From an uncultured Eubacteriales bacterium (GTDB lineage Bacteria; Bacillota; Clostridia; Peptostreptococcales; Anaerovoracaceae), in contig UQOC01000018.1 of assembly GCA_900542565.1 (NCBI GenBank), positions 1 to 39,721 of the forward strand: a stretch of 39,721 nt of DNA, in the 5' to 3' direction. Positions 24,127 to 33,857 of the stretch are shown in pieces (the stretch's first letter is position 1; every line of letters starts with the position of its first letter). The notes under the pieces are model-generated. The model was not told where the DNA came from, ran no database searches, and worked only from the letters and a program-made list of their open reading frames with translations. The position numbers and the translations under genes were made by a program.

Positions 24127-24150
24127 GTGTATAATATGGAGACAGTGTAA

Positions 24151-26133
24151 ATGAAAAAAACATCAGTGGGTGTAAAAAATAAAAAAAGGATAGCCATAGG
24201 TTTTATCATACTGGCGGTGCTGATGATATTGCTTGCGTTTCGTGTTGCATGGATACAGGTGGTCAACGCCGATGAACTGACACGCAAAGCCATAGATCAG
24301 CAGACCAGCGATGTGCCGATAGAAGCAAAGCGCGGCAATATATATGACAGGAACGGCAATGAACTGGCCACCAGCGTCATATGCTATTCATTGTGGGTAA
24401 GGCCCGCAGAACTGGCGGAAGTAATGGATGAGGAGCAGATAAGCCAGCTTGCGGAGGATCTTTCTGCGGTCATCGGTGATGATGCGGAAGATATCAGGGC
24501 TGACCTGGTGAGAGAGCAGGCTCTCGTAAGGGTGGCCCAGTATCTGGACAAAGAGCAGGCGGAAAAGGTGAGAGATATGGAGATAAGCGCCCTTTCTCTT
24601 TCCGAAGGGACCAGGAGATATTATCCCCTGGGCAATTTCGCATCACAGCTGCTGGGAAGCGTGACCATAGACAACACCGGCAGGACGGGTATCGAACTGC
24701 AATACGACCAGTATCTGAGCGGAATAGCAGGAAGATGGGTCAAAAATACCGACCTGTCAGGAAATGAGCTGGTGAACGGCTCAGAAGCATATTATGAGGC
24801 AGAAGACGGGCTCAATGTAGTCCTGACCATAGACGAGACCATACAGTATTATGTGGAGAGAGCGCTGGAAGATGGCATGGAAGAGACTGACGCAGACAGG
24901 ATAATGTGCCTGGTCATGGATCCCAAGACCGGAGAGATCCTTGCCAGCGCCGTAACGCCGGGATTCGATCCCAACAACGCCACAGAGCCTGACGATGAAG
25001 AGGAAAAAGAAGCTTTTGAATCCATGTCGTCAGATGAACAGATCTCATATCTCAATAAAATGTGGAGAAATCCGATCGTCAGCGATACATATGAGCCGGG
25101 GTCAACTTTTAAGCTGATAACCGCCTCTTCGGCACTGGAAGAAGGGGCCATAACCAGCGAAGAAACATTCACATGCGACAGCCATGTGACCATAGCCGGG
25201 GTGACTCTCCACTGCTGGAGTACCAGAGACCACGGCACTCAGACCATCAAGCAGGCGCTGGGAAACTCCTGCAACCCGGCTCTGGCAAAGGTAGCTACAA
25301 AACTGGGCGCAGCTAATTTTTACAAGTATCTGGAGCTTTACGGGATAACTGAACCTACAGGTGTGGACTATCCGGGAGAAACCAGCTCGATCATGTATGC
25401 CCTTGAAGATGTGGGCCCGGTGGAACTGGCAACCATGGGATACGGCCAGAGCATATCGCTGACGCCGATACAGCTTCTGACGGCAGTCAGCGCCATAGGA
25501 AACGACGGTGTACTGCTCCAGCCGAGATATGTCAAAGCCCTTACCGATGCGGACGGAAATGTTGTTGAAGAATTCGAGACAAAAGAAGTCCGCCAGGTGC
25601 TTTCCGAAGAAACTGCGGCAGAGATGCGCGAAGCCATGGAATATGCCGTATCCGAGGGTGGCGCAGGAGCCATCAACATACCAGGATACAGGATAGGCGG
25701 AAAGACCGGCACAGCCAACAAAGTAGAAAACGGAGTATATGGAAAATACTATTACAGCTCTATTTTGGGAATGGCGCCGATGGATGATCCGCAGATAGCC
25801 ATCCTCGTGGTGGTAGACAGCCCTAAGGGTGCTTATTACGGATCACTGACGGCAGGGCCCATCGCAAAGAGCATATTGGAAGATACTTTGAGATACATGA
25901 ACATAGAACCTCAGTATACAGAGGAGGAACAGGCAGCCATAGAAGGCAACTATACAGTAGTACCGGATGTGGTAGGGCAGGAATACAGCGAAGCTGCCGG
26001 AGTAGTAGCCGGAAACCAGCTGGTGTATACCAAGCCTGACGATGCCGGAGAAGATTTCATAGTTGCAGCCCAATATCCTGCTGCAGGAACTAAAGTCAAG
26101 AGAAATTCTACGGTTTACCTGTACGATCAATAA
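24151..26133 (+). CDS. ftsI: class B penicillin-binding protein (FtsI/SpoVD type) with one PASTA domain
   Basis: This 660-aa septal peptidoglycan transpeptidase has a short cytoplasmic tail, one transmembrane anchor (about 14-34), a dimerisation/pedestal region starting at KRGNIYDRNGNELA, and a transpeptidase domain. The active site is complete: Ser318 in STFK, Ser373-Cys374-Asn375 (SxN motif) and Lys518-Thr519-Gly520. Residues about 605-660 form one PASTA domain (VVPDVVGQEYSEAAGVV). B. subtilis PBP2B has two PASTA domains and SpoVD one, so the single domain leans to SpoVD. However, this is the only class B PBP in the cluster and may serve vegetative division. GGAG lies 9 nt upstream of the ATG. 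Confidence 0.92.
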   Translation: MKKTSVGVKNKKRIAIGFIILAVLMILLAFRVAWIQVVNADELTRKAIDQQTSDVPIEAKRGNIYDRNGNELATSVICYSLWVRPAELAEVMDEEQISQLAEDLSAVIGDDAEDIRADLVREQALVRVAQYLDKEQAEKVRDMEISALSLSEGTRRYYPLGNFASQLLGSVTIDNTGRTGIELQYDQYLSGIAGRWVKNTDLSGNELVNGSEAYYEAEDGLNVVLTIDETIQYYVERALEDGMEETDADRIMCLVMDPKTGEILASAVTPGFDPNNATEPDDEEEKEAFESMSSDEQISYLNKMWRNPIVSDTYEPGSTFKLITASSALEEGAITSEETFTCDSHVTIAGVTLHCWSTRDHGTQTIKQALGNSCNPALAKVATKLGAANFYKYLELYGITEPTGVDYPGETSSIMYALEDVGPVELATMGYGQSISLTPIQLLTAVSAIGNDGVLLQPRYVKALTDADGNVVEEFETKEVRQVLSEETAAEMREAMEYAVSEGGAGAINIPGYRIGGKTGTANKVENGVYGKYYYSSILGMAPMDDPQIAILVVVDSPKGAYYGSLTAGPIAKSILEDTLRYMNIEPQYTEEEQAAIEGNYTVVPDVVGQEYSEAAGVVAGNQLVYTKPDDAGEDFIVAAQYPAAGTKVKRNSTVYLYDQ

Positions 26134-26170
26134 CCAGAAGTCAGGCCGGAACACCCGGCGTGAGGCATAA

Positions 26171-27679
26171 TTGAAACTATCAGATCTTTTAAAGCGGGAT
26201 GAGATCATTTCCGTGAAGGGGCCGGACAGGGAAATAAGCTCCATAGTCTATCACTCGGAAAAAGCGTCAAAAGATTCCCTGTTCTTTGCCATAGACGGCC
26301 AGTTCCACCAAGGCACGGACCATATAAGAGAGGCGGCCGCAAAAGGGGCAGCCGCTGTGGCAGTGGCAGGAGATAAGAAAGATTGCATGACCGGAAAAGA
26401 TAAAGACAGCCTTACGGTGGTCAGAGTGCCAAATGTTAGAAGAGCACTTGCTCTGGCAAGCTCAAGGATGTATAATAATCCGTCTGGAAAACTTCTTGTC
26501 ATAGGGGTCACTGGAACCAAGGGAAAGACCACAACAGCCTTCATGATAAGGCAGATCCTGCAGGAATCAGGGATAAAGACCGGTATCATCGGGACTGTGG
26601 AAAACGGTTACGACGGGCATATGGCAAAGGCAAATGCCACTACGCCGCAGCCGCCGGAGATAAACAGCCTGCTGGCTGAAATGGCAGAAAACGGATGCCG
26701 GGCGGCGGTGATCGAAGTCTCATCCCAGGGACTCATGCACAGCCGCATAGATGGGATAGACATAGATATAGGGGTATTTACAAATATATCTCCAGATCAT
26801 ATAGGAAAAGGAGAACACAGGAACTTCAGGGAGTATCTTTGTTGGAAGAGCACTTTGTTTCAAAAATGCAGATGGGCGGTAGCCAACATTGACGATCCCC
26901 ATACACCTGAAATATTAAAAAATTCGCATCTTGAGAAAACGGTGTTTTTTGGGGAAAACGGTTCAGGCGATCTGGTCGCAGATGATATATCGCTGAAAAT
27001 TGAAAATGGCTTTCCGGTAACAACATATATGCTTAGCGCCAGGCTGCCTGGGAAAAACAGAACTGTAAGGCCGATAAAGGTAAACATGGCAGGCAGGTTC
27101 AATGTGGAAAATTCACTGGCAGCGATAGGAACTGCAAGGCTCCTGGGAGTGCCATGGAAGCACATAGACAGCGCCATGGAAAAGATCAGGGTACCGGGCC
27201 GTGTGGAGATCGTCCGTGTAAATGCCGGATTTACGGCAATGGTAGATTATGCCCATAACGGCATCGCACTCAGGAATCTGCTTGAAAGCCTGCGCGAATA
27301 CAGGCCAGAGAGGATCATAATCGTCTTTGGCTGCGGCGGAAACAGAGATCCGGGCAGGCGGAGAGAAATGGCAATGGCGGCGGCCGGATATGCGGATACG
27401 ATCATAATAACCTCAGATAATCCGCGCCGCGAGGATCCCATGAAGATAATCGGTGATATTACTTCGGCAGTGAATGAGACGGATGTGCTGCATGAAAAGC
27501 AGGTGCTGATAATACCTGACAGGAAAGAGGCCATCGAAACAGCATTGAATACGGCTGGGAAAGGTGATTTTGCGGTCATAGCCGGAAAAGGCCATGAAAC
27601 ATATCAGATCATAGGCACAAAAGTCCTGCACTTTGACGACAGAGAGGTCATTTTATCCTGGAGAAAGGATGAACCATGA
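26171..27679 (+). CDS. murE: UDP-MurNAc-tripeptide synthetase MurE (meso-DAP type)
   Basis: This 502-aa Mur ligase adds the third peptide residue. The ATP loop is GTKGKT (115-120), followed by a substrate region ATTPQPPEIN and the ligase motif HNGIALRNLL. DNPRREDP (Asp416 to Pro423) is the signature of enzymes that add meso-diaminopimelate; the arginine holds the second carboxylate of DAP, whereas lysine-adding MurE lacks it. The start is TTG 26171 with GAGG 5 nt upstream; no ATG with a ribosome binding site is near. The stop overlaps murF by 4 nt (ATGA). Confidence 0.95.
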   Translation: MKLSDLLKRDEIISVKGPDREISSIVYHSEKASKDSLFFAIDGQFHQGTDHIREAAAKGAAAVAVAGDKKDCMTGKDKDSLTVVRVPNVRRALALASSRMYNNPSGKLLVIGVTGTKGKTTTAFMIRQILQESGIKTGIIGTVENGYDGHMAKANATTPQPPEINSLLAEMAENGCRAAVIEVSSQGLMHSRIDGIDIDIGVFTNISPDHIGKGEHRNFREYLCWKSTLFQKCRWAVANIDDPHTPEILKNSHLEKTVFFGENGSGDLVADDISLKIENGFPVTTYMLSARLPGKNRTVRPIKVNMAGRFNVENSLAAIGTARLLGVPWKHIDSAMEKIRVPGRVEIVRVNAGFTAMVDYAHNGIALRNLLESLREYRPERIIIVFGCGGNRDPGRRREMAMAAAGYADTIIITSDNPRREDPMKIIGDITSAVNETDVLHEKQVLIIPDRKEAIETALNTAGKGDFAVIAGKGHETYQIIGTKVLHFDDREVILSWRKDEP

Positions 27680-29052
27680 AAGAATTCACATTAAAAGAAA
27701 TAGCCTCCGCCACAGGAGGACGGATCATAAGAGGAGATGAGAACGCCAGGATAAAAGGCTTTTCCATAGATTCCAGGGAAGCCTTGCAGGGCAAGATGTT
27801 CTTTGCCATAATCGGGCCAAACAACGACGGCCACGATTATCTTGGCCAGGCTGGACAAAAAGGCTGCTCAGCCGCAGCCATATCCGATGAGTCGAAAGTG
27901 CCGCCAGACGGCGACATGGCTCTGATTCTGGTAGAAAACACGACCAAAGCCCTTCAGGATCTGGCAGCATATTACCTGAGCCTGCTTCCGCTCATAAAAA
28001 AGATAGGAGTGACCGGAAGCGTAGGCAAGACCAGCACAAGAGACCTGATGTACTATGTGGCTTCCACCAAGTATAAGACCGGCAGGAACAAGAAAAACTA
28101 CAATAACTCCCACGGACTTCCCCTTTCGATACTGGAATTTGATGAGGATACGCAGGTTGCAGTGCTCGAAATGGGTATGGATTCTCCCGGAGAGATCAGG
28201 CTCCTTGCCGGAATAGTACATCCGGATATAGCTATTATAACCAAGATAGCTGAAGTGAACATCGAGATGATGAAAAATCTCGAAAATATATTCAACGCAA
28301 AGATGGAGATAACCACCTATTTTGATGAAAGCTCAACTCTCATCGTAAATGCTTCATGCGCTATGTTGTCACCGGAAAGGACAGCAGGTCCATATGGCCT
28401 GGTGACCGTAGGCACCGAAGGAAACAGAGACTATATGGTAAAAGACATTTGCGATATGGGAGATAAAGGTATAAAATTCACCTTAATACGAGACCATAAA
28501 GAATACCAAATGAGCCTTCCGGTACCGGGAGCCCATAATGCGGTAAACGCAGCCCTTGCCGTGGCGGCAGGCGAGCTCATAGGCATAAGTCCGCAGGAGG
28601 CGGCAGAGGGGCTTAAAAGAACAGAACTGACAGGCAAAAGACTCAAGATATCAGAAAAGAACGGCTTCAAGGTCATAGACGATACCTACAATGCCTGTGA
28701 AGATTCGGTAATATCGGCGCTGGATACGCTGGCGGCCACAGAAGGCAAAAGAAAGGTGGCGATCCTGGGAGATATTATCGGGCTGGCTGAAAGAGCCGAG
28801 CCTGACCACAAAAATGTCGGCGCTTACGCAGCCAAAAAAGGAGTGGATCTGCTGATCGCCGTCGGGGATGATGCCAGATATTACGCTCAGGGTGCCAGCG
28901 GACTGATGGAAGAGGAGAACATAAGGTATTTTCCCAAGAAAGAGGACTTTATAAGGATCAAGGATTCATTGCTCAGGGAAGGGGATGTCATCCTCGTCAA
29001 AGCTTCCCGCGGCATGGAAATGGAAAAGATCGTAAACGAAATCATAAGATAA
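27676..29052 (+). CDS. murF: UDP-MurNAc-tripeptide-D-Ala-D-Ala ligase MurF
   Basis: This 458-aa ligase joins D-Ala-D-Ala to the UDP-MurNAc tripeptide, the last cytoplasmic peptide step. The N-terminal domain is typical (MFFAIIGPNNDGHDYLGQA), the ATP loop is GSVGKT (114-119), and the middle domain has MGMDSPGEIRLLAGIVHPDI. The C-terminal domain shows VIDDTYNACEDSV and ILGDIIGLAERAEPDH. It starts in the ATGA overlap with murE, consistent with coupled translation. All family landmarks are present and the length is normal. Confidence 0.95.
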   Translation: MKEFTLKEIASATGGRIIRGDENARIKGFSIDSREALQGKMFFAIIGPNNDGHDYLGQAGQKGCSAAAISDESKVPPDGDMALILVENTTKALQDLAAYYLSLLPLIKKIGVTGSVGKTSTRDLMYYVASTKYKTGRNKKNYNNSHGLPLSILEFDEDTQVAVLEMGMDSPGEIRLLAGIVHPDIAIITKIAEVNIEMMKNLENIFNAKMEITTYFDESSTLIVNASCAMLSPERTAGPYGLVTVGTEGNRDYMVKDICDMGDKGIKFTLIRDHKEYQMSLPVPGAHNAVNAALAVAAGELIGISPQEAAEGLKRTELTGKRLKISEKNGFKVIDDTYNACEDSVISALDTLAATEGKRKVAILGDIIGLAERAEPDHKNVGAYAAKKGVDLLIAVGDDARYYAQGASGLMEEENIRYFPKKEDFIRIKDSLLREGDVILVKASRGMEMEKIVNEIIR

Positions 29053-29068
29053 GATCAAGGAGAAAAAT

Positions 29069-30055
29069 ATGGAATCATTAATATTCCCGATAATAGCATT
29101 ATTCGCAGCATGGGTCCTGGGGGCGCTGTTCACCAGATTGCTGATTCCTTTTCTGGAAAAGAAACAGTTCAGACAGTTTGTCAGAGATGAGGGGCCGCAG
29201 TCACATCTGAAAAAGACCGGTACTCCCAGCATGGGAGGTCTGGTGATAATATCTGCCGCTTTCCTGTGCAGCCTTGTGGTCACAATATATACCGGGACTT
29301 TCAGGATCCAGGCCCTGGCCGTACTCATAGCCATGGTACTGTTTGGACTGATAGGTTTTATAGACGACTATGAAAAGGCTGTAAAAAAGAACAACCTGGG
29401 GCTCAATCCAAAGCAGAAGATAATCATGCAGTTTGGATTTTCTCTGCTCTTTGCCATATTTGCCATGTATTTTCCGGGCGGTCCCATAGACGGAAGCTGT
29501 ATATGGATACCTGTCTTTGATGTGACCATAGACCTGGGGATATTCTATATACCGTTTGCGGTTTTTGTAATGGTAGCTTTCAGCAACGCAGTCAATCTTA
29601 CAGATGGCCTTGACGGACTGGCTTCGGGCATAACGGCGCTGGTGGCTTTCTTTATGGTACTGGCGGCAACATCCTTCGGGTACACGGACCAGCCTGTGAT
29701 CTTTGGAGCCGTAGCAGGAGGCTGCCTGGGATTCCTGATGTTCAACAAGAATCCGGCAAAGATATTCATGGGAGATACGGGATCCATGGCTCTTGGAGGA
29801 GTCCTTTCAGCAGGAGCCCTGCTCATGAAACTGGAATTCCTGCTGGCCATAGCAGGCCTCATCTATGTTATAGAAGCTCTTTCTGTAGTGATACAGGTGA
29901 CATACTATAAAAAGACTAAGAAGAGGATATTTAAAATGGCTCCCATACACCACCATTTTGAACTCTGCGGCATGAAAGAGAGAAATGTGGTCGTCATGTT
30001 CTGGGCTTTTGCCGCCGTATGCTGCTTGCTGGCCATAGTCATAATGAACTTATAA
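29069..30055 (+). CDS. mraY: phospho-MurNAc-pentapeptide transferase MraY
   Basis: This 328-aa integral membrane enzyme with about ten helices moves phospho-MurNAc-pentapeptide onto undecaprenyl phosphate to make lipid I. Motifs in order are EGPQSHLKKTGTPSMGG, LIGFIDDYEKAVKK (the conserved Asp-Asp of the active site), NAVNLTDGLDGLASG, FMGDTGSMALGG and APIHHHFELCGMKE. AAGGAG precedes the ATG. It lies between murF and murD in the conserved order. Confidence 0.97.
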   Translation: MESLIFPIIALFAAWVLGALFTRLLIPFLEKKQFRQFVRDEGPQSHLKKTGTPSMGGLVIISAAFLCSLVVTIYTGTFRIQALAVLIAMVLFGLIGFIDDYEKAVKKNNLGLNPKQKIIMQFGFSLLFAIFAMYFPGGPIDGSCIWIPVFDVTIDLGIFYIPFAVFVMVAFSNAVNLTDGLDGLASGITALVAFFMVLAATSFGYTDQPVIFGAVAGGCLGFLMFNKNPAKIFMGDTGSMALGGVLSAGALLMKLEFLLAIAGLIYVIEALSVVIQVTYYKKTKKRIFKMAPIHHHFELCGMKERNVVVMFWAFAAVCCLLAIVIMNL

Positions 30056-30075
30056 AGATCATAAGAGGTGCGGTT

Positions 30076-31452
30076 ATGGATAATATAAATCTCAACAACA
30101 TAAAAGGGAAAAAAGTGCTGGTAGTAGGCATGGGCAGGTCAGGCATAGCGGCTTTGCAGGCCATGCTCAAACTGGGCGCTGATGTGACCGTTCAGGATGC
30201 CAAAAAGGCTGACGAGATGGACGGTCAGCTTTTGAGTTTTTTGACAGGAAAGGGACTGAAGCTGTGTCTTGGATCTGTCCCGGACGATATTTGTGATTTT
30301 GACATGATGATACTGAGTCCGGGCGTTGATCCGGAACTTGATTTCATATGCCGCGCCAGAGAGGCCGGGGTGGAGATAACAGGAGAACTGGAGATCGCCT
30401 ACAGGATATGCCGCGGCCGGTTCGTTGCGATCACAGGGACCAACGGCAAGACGACTACCACAGCCCTGACCGGAGAGATATTTAAAAGATCCGGAAGGAG
30501 CACATATGTGGTAGGAAATATAGGCGTTGCTGTCATATCCAAAGCTCTTGACACCCAGGAAGATGACTGGCTGGTGACCGAGACCAGCAGTTTCCAGCTT
30601 GAGACAACGAGATATTTCAAGCCTGTGGTATCGGCCATACTCAATATAACGCCGGATCATATGAACCGCCATCACACCATGGATAACTACAGCATGGCTA
30701 AAGCAAAGATCTTTGCAAATCAGGATGAAAGCGGTTACTGTATCATAAACGGTGACGATGAAATTTGCTGCCGCCTGGCCGAAAACTGCCGGGCGAAAGT
30801 GAGGATGTTTTCTCTGGAAAAGGAGCTGCATGACGGCGCATTCCTGAAGGATGGCACCCTTGTCATCGCTGACGGCGGCCAGGTCACAGAACTGTGCCGC
30901 CGGGATGAACTTAAGATAATAGGCCGCCACAACATACAAAACGCACTGGCAGCCGCTGCCATATCCTTCTATGCAGGGATACCTGCGCCTGTCATCAGAG
31001 AAGGGCTCATAAACTTTGGAGGAGTGGAACACAGGATAGAATACTGCGGAAGCGTAGACGGAGTAAAATATTATAATGACTCAAAGGCAACAAATGTAGA
31101 TGCGGCAGTAACAGCCATAGAAGCCATAGGAAAGGATATCATACTTATTGCCGGAGGTGACGGCAAGGGCCAGGATTTTACCGACCTGATAAAGAACTTC
31201 AGGGGCAGGGTAAAACATCTGATACTCCTGGGACGCGACGGTCCGCTCATCAGCGCCGCCGCCGATAAGGAAGGATACGGGGATCATGAGTCCTGTCCCA
31301 ACATGGAAGAATGCGTAAAGCGGGCAGCTCAAATGGCAGACAGCGGAGATACAGTTCTATTGTCTCCGGCCTGTGCCAGCTGGGATATGTACGATAATTT
31401 TGAGCAGAGAGGCCGCCACTTTAAGGAAATCGTGGCAAGACTGAGTAAATAG
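30076..31452 (+). CDS. murD: UDP-MurNAc-L-Ala:D-Glu ligase MurD
   Basis: This 458-aa ligase adds D-glutamate to UDP-MurNAc-L-Ala. The N-terminal UDP-binding fold starts KKVLVVGMGRSGIAALQ, the ATP loop is GTNGKTTTT (from Gly121), and later landmarks are TETSSFQLETTRYF, NITPDHMNRHHTMDNY, HNIQNALAAAAI and YYNDSKATNVDAAV with IAGGDGKGQDF. ATG 30076 is preceded by AGAGGTG at normal spacing. The frame is open for 19 more codons upstream, but those overlap mraY. Confidence 0.96.
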   Translation: MDNINLNNIKGKKVLVVGMGRSGIAALQAMLKLGADVTVQDAKKADEMDGQLLSFLTGKGLKLCLGSVPDDICDFDMMILSPGVDPELDFICRAREAGVEITGELEIAYRICRGRFVAITGTNGKTTTTALTGEIFKRSGRSTYVVGNIGVAVISKALDTQEDDWLVTETSSFQLETTRYFKPVVSAILNITPDHMNRHHTMDNYSMAKAKIFANQDESGYCIINGDDEICCRLAENCRAKVRMFSLEKELHDGAFLKDGTLVIADGGQVTELCRRDELKIIGRHNIQNALAAAAISFYAGIPAPVIREGLINFGGVEHRIEYCGSVDGVKYYNDSKATNVDAAVTAIEAIGKDIILIAGGDGKGQDFTDLIKNFRGRVKHLILLGRDGPLISAAADKEGYGDHESCPNMEECVKRAAQMADSGDTVLLSPACASWDMYDNFEQRGRHFKEIVARLSK

Positions 31453-31464
31453 GATGTTTTCCAT

Positions 31465-32640
31465 ATGAAGAGATCAAAAGTTCTGACAACTGAATCTGCA
31501 GCAGAAGAAAAGAAACCGAAAAAAAAGCGGTTCAGATTTCTTCCGGAGGAAAAAAGCGGGGACCTGTGGCTCATATTGCTTACGGTCGTACTGGTGACAT
31601 TTGGCACTGTAATGATATTCAGCGCCAGCTACTATAAGTCGATCAGTGAAGCGGGCGACCCCTACGCTTACCTCAAACGGCAGCTTATGTGGGTTGCTGT
31701 GGGATTTGTGGCCATGTGGGTGCTGTCAAAGATAGATTATCACATATGGGGGAAACTATACAAAGTAATACCCATACTCTGCATAGGCCTGCTTGCCCTG
31801 ATCTTTACTCCCCTTGGCATTGAGGTAAACGGAGCTGTCCGCTGGATAGGGGCCGGCCCCATAACGATCATGCCGGGAGAAATCGCCAAGATGGGACTGA
31901 TAATATTTGTTGCAGGATACTTTGACAGATACCCCAAACGGGCATACAGCTTCTGGCAGGGGGTCATACCTGTCGTGATGCTGGCGGCAGTATATGCGGG
32001 CATGATAATGCTCCAGCCCAACATGTCCACGGCATTTACGATCGTATTTATTGCCGGAGGAATGCTGCTGGTCTCAGGAGTCAAATGGAGACATATGGGC
32101 ATACTGGCAGGTGGCGCCGGAGTAGCGGCAGCCGCAATGATTTTTACAGACTCTGACGGGTACAGGCTTTCCAGGATAACCAGCTTCCTCGATCCTTTTG
32201 CCCATGCTCTTGACGACGGATGGCAGGTTGTACAGTCTCTGCTGGCTCTCGGCACAGGAGGACTTACGGGTCTGGGCCTTGGTAACAGCATACAGAAGAA
32301 CCTGTATCTGCCGGAACCGCAAAACGATTTTATACTGGCGATAATAGGGGAAGAGCTTGGTCTTGTGGGCGTGCTGTGCCTCATGGCCGTTTACATGGTG
32401 CTGATATGGAGAGGCTGCCATGTGGCGATAAACGCAAAAGACTATATGGGTATGATGATGGCTTCCGGCATAACCATAATGATAGGCATACAGGTTATAC
32501 TGAACATTGCCGTAGTCACATCGTCATTTCCGCCGACAGGGATAATACTCCCATTTGTAAGCTACGGAGGAAACGCATTGCTCATCTTTATGGGCGCAAT
32601 GGGTATCCTGCTTAATATTTCAAAATCTTCAGACATATAG
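31465..32640 (+). CDS. ftsW: SEDS-family glycosyltransferase FtsW/SpoVE
   Basis: This 391-aa SEDS protein has a Lys-rich cytoplasmic N-terminus and about ten membrane helices. SEDS proteins polymerise lipid II together with a partner class B PBP, here encoded upstream. The landmarks are GAVRWIGAGPITIMPGEIAKMG, the catalytic region RITSFLDPFAHALDDGWQV with the conserved Asp, the QNDFILAIIGEELGLVG loop and SFPPTGIILPFVSYGG near the end. FtsW and SpoVE cannot be separated by sequence alone. AGGA precedes the ATG. It lies 12 nt after murD. Confidence 0.93.
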   Translation: MKRSKVLTTESAAEEKKPKKKRFRFLPEEKSGDLWLILLTVVLVTFGTVMIFSASYYKSISEAGDPYAYLKRQLMWVAVGFVAMWVLSKIDYHIWGKLYKVIPILCIGLLALIFTPLGIEVNGAVRWIGAGPITIMPGEIAKMGLIIFVAGYFDRYPKRAYSFWQGVIPVVMLAAVYAGMIMLQPNMSTAFTIVFIAGGMLLVSGVKWRHMGILAGGAGVAAAAMIFTDSDGYRLSRITSFLDPFAHALDDGWQVVQSLLALGTGGLTGLGLGNSIQKNLYLPEPQNDFILAIIGEELGLVGVLCLMAVYMVLIWRGCHVAINAKDYMGMMMASGITIMIGIQVILNIAVVTSSFPPTGIILPFVSYGGNALLIFMGAMGILLNISKSSDI

Positions 32641-32650
32641 GTGGCATGAT

Positions 32651-33763
32651 ATGAAAGTGATCGTTACAGGCGGAGGAACAGGCGGACATATTTACCCTGC
32701 TCTTGCCATAGCAGATAAATTTAAGGAAATGGACCAGGATACGCAGATATTGTATATAGGGTGCAGTGAAGGCATAGAAAAAGATGTGGTCCCAAAGAGC
32801 GGCTATCCCATGGAACTGGTCGATGCCCGCTGGCTTGACAGGGTAAACCCAAAAGAAGTAATAAAGACAGGGATCAGCGTATCCAGGGGTGTCATGGAAT
32901 CCCTGAAGATAATAAAGAGGTTTGATCCGGATGTTATAATCGGCACCGGAGGGTATGTATGCTTCCCTGTACTGGTAGCAGGACATATGAAAAAGAAGCT
33001 GTGCTACCTGCACGAGCAGAATGCATTTCCTGGTCTTGCCAACAGGACTCTGGAAAAGTATGTGAAAAACATTTTTCTGGGTTTTAAGGAAGCGGGGGAA
33101 TACTTTAAAGACCCGTCAAAACACATAGTTGCCGGAAATCCTGTAAGAAAGAACTTTTTTACCATGACCAAGGCCCAGGCAAGAGAAACCCTGGGGATAG
33201 CTCCCGATGATTTTGTGGTGTTCACATTTGGCGGAAGCCTTGGGTCAAAAAAGATAAACGAAATAGCAACAGAACTCTTGCAGCTTTTTAACGGCCATCA
33301 GGGGACTAGACTGATCATGGGAACGGGAAGATGGTATTATCAGGAGATAATGGATATGCTTGCCCAGAGGAATATCCATCCGGGAAGCAATATTGCTGTC
33401 AGAGATTATATAGATAACATGGACCTCTGCCTCATGGCATGCGATGTGGTCATAAGCAGGGCGGGGGCTCTTTCGGTGGCAGAGACCACCGTATGCGGAA
33501 AAGCAGCGATCCTGATACCTGCTCCCAATGTTACGGCAAATCACCAGTATTACAATGCCAAATCGGTCGCAGACAGAGGCGGAGCTTTTTTAATAGAAGA
33601 AAAGGATCTTGATATCCGCCAGGTGGTGGAAGATGTGCTGAAACTGATGAACGACCGCCAGCTTTTGAACGCCATGTCACAGGCCAGCCGGGCATGCGCA
33701 CCGGTCAGGGCTCTTGATATAATCTGCGGAAAGATAACAGAAGATTATATGGCTCTTGTTTAG
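32651..33763 (+). CDS. murG: UDP-GlcNAc:lipid I N-acetylglucosaminyltransferase MurG
   Basis: This 370-aa GT-B fold enzyme acts at the inner face of the membrane and adds GlcNAc to lipid I to make lipid II. The N-terminal glycine loop is GGGTGGHIYPALAIADKF, followed by VIGTGGYVCFPVL and LHEQNAFPGLANRTL. The C-terminal half has FTFGGSLGSKKINE and the UDP-GlcNAc site region CDVVISRAGALSVAETTV with ANHQYYNA. AGGTGG lies just before the ATG. All family motifs are present and the length is normal. Confidence 0.96.
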   Translation: MKVIVTGGGTGGHIYPALAIADKFKEMDQDTQILYIGCSEGIEKDVVPKSGYPMELVDARWLDRVNPKEVIKTGISVSRGVMESLKIIKRFDPDVIIGTGGYVCFPVLVAGHMKKKLCYLHEQNAFPGLANRTLEKYVKNIFLGFKEAGEYFKDPSKHIVAGNPVRKNFFTMTKAQARETLGIAPDDFVVFTFGGSLGSKKINEIATELLQLFNGHQGTRLIMGTGRWYYQEIMDMLAQRNIHPGSNIAVRDYIDNMDLCLMACDVVISRAGALSVAETTVCGKAAILIPAPNVTANHQYYNAKSVADRGGAFLIEEKDLDIRQVVEDVLKLMNDRQLLNAMSQASRACAPVRALDIICGKITEDYMALV

Positions 33764-33801
33764 TATTTCACTGCCTATGGCCCAGATGCAGCCATATCCC
33801 A

Positions 33802-33831
33802 TTCACCCAATGAACTTCTCCCACATACTAT
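33802..33831 (+). promoter_or_regulatory. possible internal promoter before murA
   Basis: TTCACC (33802-33807), an 18-nt spacer and TACTAT (33826-33831) give a moderate vegetative match in the 94-nt gap between murG and murA. It could drive murA-divIB separately from the upstream genes. Confidence 0.3.
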
Positions 33832-33857
33832 GAAAATAGATTCGGGAGGTGTTTTTG

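Noticed and set aside
24130..24135. TATAAT before the PBP gene as a strong promoter
   Set aside because: No acceptable -35 box at 16-18 nt spacing and no TGn extension; kept only as a note with the hairpin.
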